Of a stretch of 64,000 nucleotides of DNA, positions 60,101-64,000 are shown one piece after another (within the stretch, counting starts at the first letter, position 1; each line of letters begins with the position of its first letter). Under the pieces are notes generated by a model. That model saw nothing but the letters and a program-made list of their open reading frames with translations, was not told where the DNA came from and did not search any database. Source of the stretch: Chromatiaceae bacterium (GTDB lineage Bacteria > Pseudomonadota > Gammaproteobacteria > Chromatiales > Chromatiaceae); the NCBI GenBank assembly GCA_024235395.1, contig JACKMK010000002.1, positions 124,001 to 188,000 of the forward strand. Direction: 5' to 3'. Made by a program: the position numbers and the translations under genes.

Positions 60101-61672
60101 CTACTCGCCGCCGGGGTTTTCGGTCTCGGCCTGTTGGGCCGCTTTTTTCGCCGCGACGCGGCGCATCGCGGCCTCGATCGCGGCCTTTTTCGGATCGGTG
60201 GCGCCGGTCTGCTTGGCATCGAGCGCCTCTTTCTTCTGCCGCAGTCGTGCCTTGCGTTCGAGTTCGAGGCGTTCGAGGCGCGCCACGCGCGCGGCATGCC
60301 GGCGGCGTGCGAGATCGGCCTTCTCTCGATCGCGTTCGGACGCCCATATCTCGGTCTTGGCGAACCGGAAGTACTGCACCAGCGGGATATGGGCCGGACA
60401 TACGTAGGCGCAACAGCCGCACTCGATGCAGTCGAACAGGTGGTAGTCCTGTGCCTTGTCGAAATCGTGCGCGCGTGCATTCCAGTACAGCTGCTGTGGC
60501 AGCAGGTCGGCCGGACACACCCGGGCGCACTCGCCGCAGCGGATGCACGGGCGTTCCGGCTCGGCCGGTGGCAGCTCTTCGCGGGACGCGGCCAGCAGGC
60601 AGTTCGCCGCCTTGGTCACCGGCACCTGGTCGGTGTGCAGATTGAAGCCCATCATCGGACCACCGAGGATCAGTTGATCGACGCGGTCGCTGTAACCACC
60701 GGCCTGCGCGATCACGAATGCCGCCGGCGTCCCCAGTGGCACGCGCAGATTCCCCGGTTGCACGACCCCCTGACCGGTGACCGTGACGACCCGGTCGATC
60801 AGCGGCCGACCACGCAGTACTGCATCGGCGACCGCTACCGTGGTCGCCACGTTCTGGCACAGCACGCCGATCGCTGCCGGCAGTCCCTGCGACGGCACCT
60901 CGCGACCGGTCAACAGCTTGATCAGCTGCTTCTCCCCGCCACTGGGGTACAGGGTCGGGACCTCCACGACGCGGGTGTCGGTGTCGCCCGCCTCGGCGAT
61001 CGCCGCGCGCAGCGCCGCGGCCGCTTCGGGTTTGTTGTCCTCGATGCCGATCAGGCACTGCGGGGCACCGACCAGATGACGCAGGATCGCGATCCCGTCG
61101 ATCACGTCGGCGGCCTGCTCGCGCATCAACACATCGTCGCAGGTGATGTAGGGTTCGCATTCGGCGGCGTTGATCACCAGGGTGTCGATCGCCTTCTGGC
61201 CACTGATGTTCACCTTGACCGCGGTCGGGAACGCGGCGCCGCCGAGCCCGACGATGCCGGCCCAGCGGATGCGTTCGCGCAGGTCGGCCCGGTCGGCGTG
61301 CCGGTAGTCGGCGATCGCCGGGGGTAGGGTCGCCCAGGTGTCGTTACCGTCCGGCTCGATCACGATGCAGGTGTCGCTGAGGCCGGAGGGGTGCGGTATG
61401 GGCTGGGCGGCGACCTCGATGACCCGGCCGGACGTCGGCGCATGCAGGGGCGCACTGACGTAGTCGACGGCGCGTGCGATCAACTGTCCCTTCAGCACCG
61501 GGTCGCCCGGGCGCACGACCGGCTCGGCCGGTTCGCCGATGTGTTGCTGCAGCGGCAGTGTCAGGCGCGGCGCGAGCCCCATCTGGCCGATCGGGCGGGT
61601 GTTGGATTCGGCCTTGTGGTCGTCCATGTGCAGGCCGCCATGGAACGCGCTCAATGCGGGTACTTCAGCCAT
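60101..61672 (-). CDS. rnfC: Rnf electron transport complex subunit C
   Basis: This is a 523-residue cytoplasmic-side subunit. It has the FMN and NADH binding part seen in Nqo1-like proteins, with AGIVGLGGAAFPTAVKV and NAAECEPYITCDD. Two 4Fe-4S clusters follow, CIRCGECARVCP and CIECGCCAYVCP (about residues 375-425). A charged, alanine- and arginine-rich C-terminal tail (about 445-523) is typical of proteobacterial RnfC. It connects NADH or ferredoxin oxidation with the membrane part. The start overlaps rnfB by 8 bp. Confidence 0.95.
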   Translation of the reverse strand: MAEVPALSAFHGGLHMDDHKAESNTRPIGQMGLAPRLTLPLQQHIGEPAEPVVRPGDPVLKGQLIARAVDYVSAPLHAPTSGRVIEVAAQPIPHPSGLSDTCIVIEPDGNDTWATLPPAIADYRHADRADLRERIRWAGIVGLGGAAFPTAVKVNISGQKAIDTLVINAAECEPYITCDDVLMREQAADVIDGIAILRHLVGAPQCLIGIEDNKPEAAAALRAAIAEAGDTDTRVVEVPTLYPSGGEKQLIKLLTGREVPSQGLPAAIGVLCQNVATTVAVADAVLRGRPLIDRVVTVTGQGVVQPGNLRVPLGTPAAFVIAQAGGYSDRVDQLILGGPMMGFNLHTDQVPVTKAANCLLAASREELPPAEPERPCIRCGECARVCPADLLPQQLYWNARAHDFDKAQDYHLFDCIECGCCAYVCPAHIPLVQYFRFAKTEIWASERDREKADLARRRHAARVARLERLELERKARLRQKKEALDAKQTGATDPKKAAIEAAMRRVAAKKAAQQAETENPGGE

Positions 61673-62222
61673 GACCGGCCTCCGCGGCGCGCACCTCGGG
61701 GTATGGCCACTTCCAGGTCTGCGGCGTCACCGGCAGCGGATGCATATGGATGCATTCGACCGGGCACGGCGGCAGGCACAGCTCGCACCCGGTGCATTCG
61801 CTGGCGATCACGGTATGCATCTGCTTCGCGGCGCCGACGATCGCGTCCACCGGGCAGGCCTGGATGCACAGCGTGCAACCGATGCACTCCTGTTCGACGA
61901 TCACCGCGACCGACTTCGGCTTTTCCGCGGCCTCGGCGTCGTCCAGCGGTACCTGGTCGCGGCCGAGCAGCTCCGCGAGCGCGATCATCGTCGCCTCGCC
62001 GCCGGGCGGGCAGCGGTTGATCTCGGCTTCACCACTGGCGATCGCCTCGGCGTAGGGGCGGCATCCGGCGAATCCGCATTGTCCGCACTGGGTCTGCGGC
62101 AGCAGTGCATCGACCTGATCGGCGATCGGGTCGCCTTCGACCCGGAAACGGATCGCGGAGTAACCGAGCACCAGGCCAAACAGCGTGGCCATGCCGGCAA
62201 TGGTGGCGATCGCGGCGAGCAT
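61665..62222 (-). CDS. rnfB: Rnf electron transport complex subunit B
   Basis: This 185-residue ferredoxin-like subunit has an N-terminal membrane helix (ATIAGMATLFGLVLGYSAI). A 4Fe-4S binding motif CGQCGFAGC plus a later C (about residues 46-72) is followed by two classical clusters, CIGCTLCIQACP and CTGCELCLPPCP (about 110-150). It likely receives electrons from ferredoxin. It lies 7 bp after rnfA and overlaps rnfC by 8 bp. Confidence 0.95.
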   Translation of the reverse strand: MLAAIATIAGMATLFGLVLGYSAIRFRVEGDPIADQVDALLPQTQCGQCGFAGCRPYAEAIASGEAEINRCPPGGEATMIALAELLGRDQVPLDDAEAAEKPKSVAVIVEQECIGCTLCIQACPVDAIVGAAKQMHTVIASECTGCELCLPPCPVECIHMHPLPVTPQTWKWPYPEVRAAEAGHG

Positions 62223-62229
62223 GCGCGGT

Positions 62230-62811
62230 CTACCCGCTGACCAGGCCGGCGAAGCCCATGAACGCCATCGACATCAGGCCCGCGGTCACCAGGGCGATCG
62301 CGTTGCCCTGGAAGGGCTCCGGTACGTCGGCCACGGCGACCCGCTCGCGTACCGCGGCGAACAGCACCAGCACCAGCGAGAACCCGACCGCGGCGCCGAA
62401 ACCGTACAACGCCGATTCGACGAAACCGTGCTGTTGCTGGGTGTTGAGCAACGCGACGCCCAGCACCGCGCAGTTGGTCGTGATCAGCGGCAGAAAGATG
62501 CCCAGCACCTGGTACAGCAATGGGCTGGTCTTGTGCATCACCATCTCGGTGAACTGCACGACCACCGCGATCACGAGGATGAACGCGATCGTGCGCAGGT
62601 ATTCCACGCCCAAGGGCACCAGCAGGTACTCGTTGACCAGGTAGCTGCAGACCGACGACAGGGTCAGCACGAAGGTCGTCGCCAGGCCCATACCGAGCGC
62701 GGTCTCCAGCTTGCGCGACACGCCCATGAACGGACACAGGCCAAGGAACTTCACCAACACGAAGTTGTTCACCAGCACGGTGCTGACCAGGATCAGGGCG
62801 TATTCAGTCAT
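62230..62811 (-). CDS. rnfA: Rnf electron transport complex subunit A
   Basis: This is a 193-residue inner-membrane protein with six helices. It is highly conserved: LVNNFVLVKFLGLCPFMGVSRKLETALGMG with the conserved cysteine, and LPLITTNCAVLGVALL with the second. Together with RnfE it holds an intramembrane iron-sulfur centre. It is the first gene of rnfABCDGE. Its leader contains a nested stem-loop at 62924-62986. Confidence 0.96.
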   Translation of the reverse strand: MTEYALILVSTVLVNNFVLVKFLGLCPFMGVSRKLETALGMGLATTFVLTLSSVCSYLVNEYLLVPLGVEYLRTIAFILVIAVVVQFTEMVMHKTSPLLYQVLGIFLPLITTNCAVLGVALLNTQQQHGFVESALYGFGAAVGFSLVLVLFAAVRERVAVADVPEPFQGNAIALVTAGLMSMAFMGFAGLVSG

Positions 62812-63174
62812 CGGACCTCAGTTGTCGCCTCACGTCGGGCATCGCGGGGGGCTGCGCTCGTCAGGGATGGCGGCCATAAAATGGACGTTCCCAGGTGGGA
62901 GCCGTGCGGCGCACGCTTCTTTTAACCGATTGTCCGGCGGACCGCCTTGCGTTTGCGCAAGGTCGTGGCATGGTCGGCAATCGGTTCAAGCGCCACAGTT
63001 TATCAATCTCGGCCGATGCTGTCGGGTCCGGGACGCCGGCGAACACGCAATAACACGAAGGTTTTGGATGGCTTGACCCTGTGCAGTGACTGCGGCAGGG
63101 TGCGAGCAGGTCGAACCGGAGGGGGTCGCCGACCAGGTCGGAGGCGCGGGATCCAGGCAGACGGGAGGTCGGCG
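62812..63174. other. 363-bp intergenic region between rnfA and the EgtB-like gene
   Basis: No coding sequence is visible. It must hold divergent promoters for the rnf operon and for the EgtB-like gene. It contains the nested inverted repeat at 62924-62986 (listed separately), an AT-richer patch at about 62996-63010 that could be a minus-strand -10 region, and ACGGGAGG at 63161-63168 as ribosome-binding site for the gene at 63175. Confidence 0.6.
62924..62986 (-). promoter_or_regulatory. Nested stem-loop element in probable rnf leader
   Basis: The outer arms AACCGATTG (62924-62932) and CAATCGGTT (62978-62986) are perfect 9-bp complements. Inside, CCTTGCG (62945-62951) and CGCAAGG (62956-62962) form a 7-bp stem with a 4-base loop. 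GGCGG and CCGCC (62936-62946) give an alternative pairing. The element lies 113-175 bases upstream of rnfA. If transcription starts near 62990, it would be at the 5' end of the rnf message. No known riboswitch class is recognised. Confidence 0.5.
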
Positions 63175-64000
63175 ATGCCATCAGCGAACCAGGCCCATGC
63201 GCAGGATGACGCGGTGCGTGCCGATGTCGCCGCCCGCTATTGCCGCGTCAGGGCCGCCAGCGAGGCGTTGTGCCGCCCGCTGGAGATCGAGGATTACGGG
63301 CTGCAGACGATGCCCGACGTCAGCCCCGCGAAATGGCACATCGCACACACCAGCTGGTTCTTCGAGACCTTCCTGCTGCTGCCGTTTGCCGGCGCTTACC
63401 GGGTCCACGATCCGGCCTTCGATCACCTGTTCAACTCGTACTACCTCACCCACGGGCAACCTTTCCTGCGTCCGCAGCGGGGGGTCCTGTCACGCCCGAC
63501 GGTCGCCGAGGTCTACGACTACCGGCAGGTCGTCGATGATGCAATGATCACGCTGATCGGTGCGGCCGACGGCGCCGAATGGACGCGGATCGAACCATTG
63601 ATCCAGCTCGGACTGAACCACGAACAACAGCACCAGGAGCTGTTGTTGACCGATTTAAAGCACGCCTTCTTCGCAAATCCGCTGCGGCCCGCCTACCGCC
63701 AGGACCTGCCGGTGCCGCCGGTGCGCGCGCCGGTGCCCGGCGGTTGGCAGGCGTGGGACGGGGGGCTGCACGAGATCGGTGCCGCAGGGCCGGATTTCGC
63801 GTACGACAACGAACGGCCCCGGCACCGCTGCTGGCTCGAGGACTTCGCGCTGGCCGAGCATCCGGTGAGCAACGCCGAGTACCTCGCGTTCATCGAGGAC
63901 GGTGGTTACCGAGAGCCGCAGTGGTGGCTGTCGGAGGGCTGGGCGACCGTCCAGAGCCAGGCCTGGGAGGCGCCCCTGTACTGGGAGCGACGTGACGGCG
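63175..64000 (+). CDS. EgtB-like sulfoxide synthase/DinB-FGE protein (cut by window end)
   Basis: The frame is open from ATG 63175 to the window end, giving the first 275 residues. GGGAGG precedes the start. The N-terminal DinB-like domain has WHIAHTSWFFETF (H55, H58) and the iron-ligand motif NHEQQHQE (H149, H153, E155), the HxxxHxE pattern of EgtB. The formylglycine-generating-enzyme-like domain begins at about residue 185 (VPGGWQAWDGGLHEIGA) and has FAYDNERPRHRCWLEDFALAEHPVSNAEYLAFIEDGGY. EgtB joins a sulfur donor to trimethylhistidine in ergothioneine synthesis; OvoA is a related alternative. The partner egtD would be expected beyond the window. Confidence 0.9.
   Translation, partial: MPSANQAHAQDDAVRADVAARYCRVRAASEALCRPLEIEDYGLQTMPDVSPAKWHIAHTSWFFETFLLLPFAGAYRVHDPAFDHLFNSYYLTHGQPFLRPQRGVLSRPTVAEVYDYRQVVDDAMITLIGAADGAEWTRIEPLIQLGLNHEQQHQELLLTDLKHAFFANPLRPAYRQDLPVPPVRAPVPGGWQAWDGGLHEIGAAGPDFAYDNERPRHRCWLEDFALAEHPVSNAEYLAFIEDGGYREPQWWLSEGWATVQSQAWEAPLYWERRDG

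Noticed and set aside
1..64000. tRNA, rRNA, insertion sequences, integrases or phage genes
   Set aside because: I looked through the intergenic stretches and found no cloverleaf-like or rRNA-like sequence and no transposase or integrase motif; a tRNA search program would be needed to exclude a tRNA fully.

Overview
The window looks like chromosomal DNA of a GC-rich gammaproteobacterium. The support is a complete rnfABCDGE operon, endonuclease III with the E. coli residue numbering, a DUF1841 gene, a MetA-type homoserine acyltransferase, CheV, outer-membrane phospholipase A and a ybhGFSR-like exporter. A sulfur-oxidising or Chromatiales-like relative would fit, but this is inference; no marker gene settles it. 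Most genes are tightly packed in short operons. I found no rRNA, tRNA, insertion sequence, integrase or CRISPR array. Because the DNA is GC-rich, many long antisense reading frames exist; I treated them as shadows.

Layout: 1-2.6 kb, two tandem paralogous methyltransferases (the first cut by the window edge) and two small unknown envelope genes. 2.8-5.1 kb (-), an aldo/keto reductase with an MFS exporter. 5.4-8.4 kb, unknown secreted or membrane proteins. 8.6-11.3 kb, an AsmA-family protein. 11.4-17.6 kb (-), an alternative F-type ATPase operon (N-ATPase type: beta, epsilon, Q, a, c, b/delta, alpha, gamma) with no atpR gene. 17.7-19.4 kb, a coiled-coil periplasmic protein and a DUF302 protein. 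19.6-21.7 kb, a Trk/Ktr potassium uptake pair. 21.9-27.0 kb (+), a ybhGFSR-like ABC exporter. 27.1-34.1 kb, a chemosensory block: PAS protein, CZB-type chemoreceptor, large hybrid histidine kinase, CheV. 34.3-38.4 kb, a MocA-like/XdhC maturation pair, then glucokinase and GlgC.

38.4-40.8 kb (-) holds four small envelope genes, including an LprI-MliC lysozyme-inhibitor-like fusion. 41.0-44.2 kb (+) is a two-gene unit: a deoxyribosyltransferase-like/TRAFs-binding repeat/SLOG-like protein followed by a patatin phospholipase, a candidate sensor-effector pair. 44.3-48.4 kb (-) has PldA, an NlpC/P60 lipoprotein, and MFS-cytochrome b561-YceI. 48.6-51.4 kb (+) has a metallo-hydrolase, an orphan P-loop protein and MetA. 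51.4-54.1 kb (-) is an hvfABC/bufferin-type RiPP operon: a precursor with seven EGKCG motifs, the DUF692 multinuclear iron oxidase, its DUF2063 partner and a DoxX membrane protein. A perfect 13-bp hairpin lies between precursor and oxidase. 54.3-62.8 kb has DUF1841, nth, an RpfC-like hybrid kinase and the rnf operon, with a nested stem-loop element upstream of rnfA. The window ends inside an EgtB-like gene.

The two most interesting loci are the EGKCG RiPP operon, which probably makes a copper-binding modified peptide, and the deoxyribosyltransferase-like/patatin pair. The ATPase operon is unusual in lacking atpR and in having an arginine in place of the P-loop lysine of its alpha subunit.
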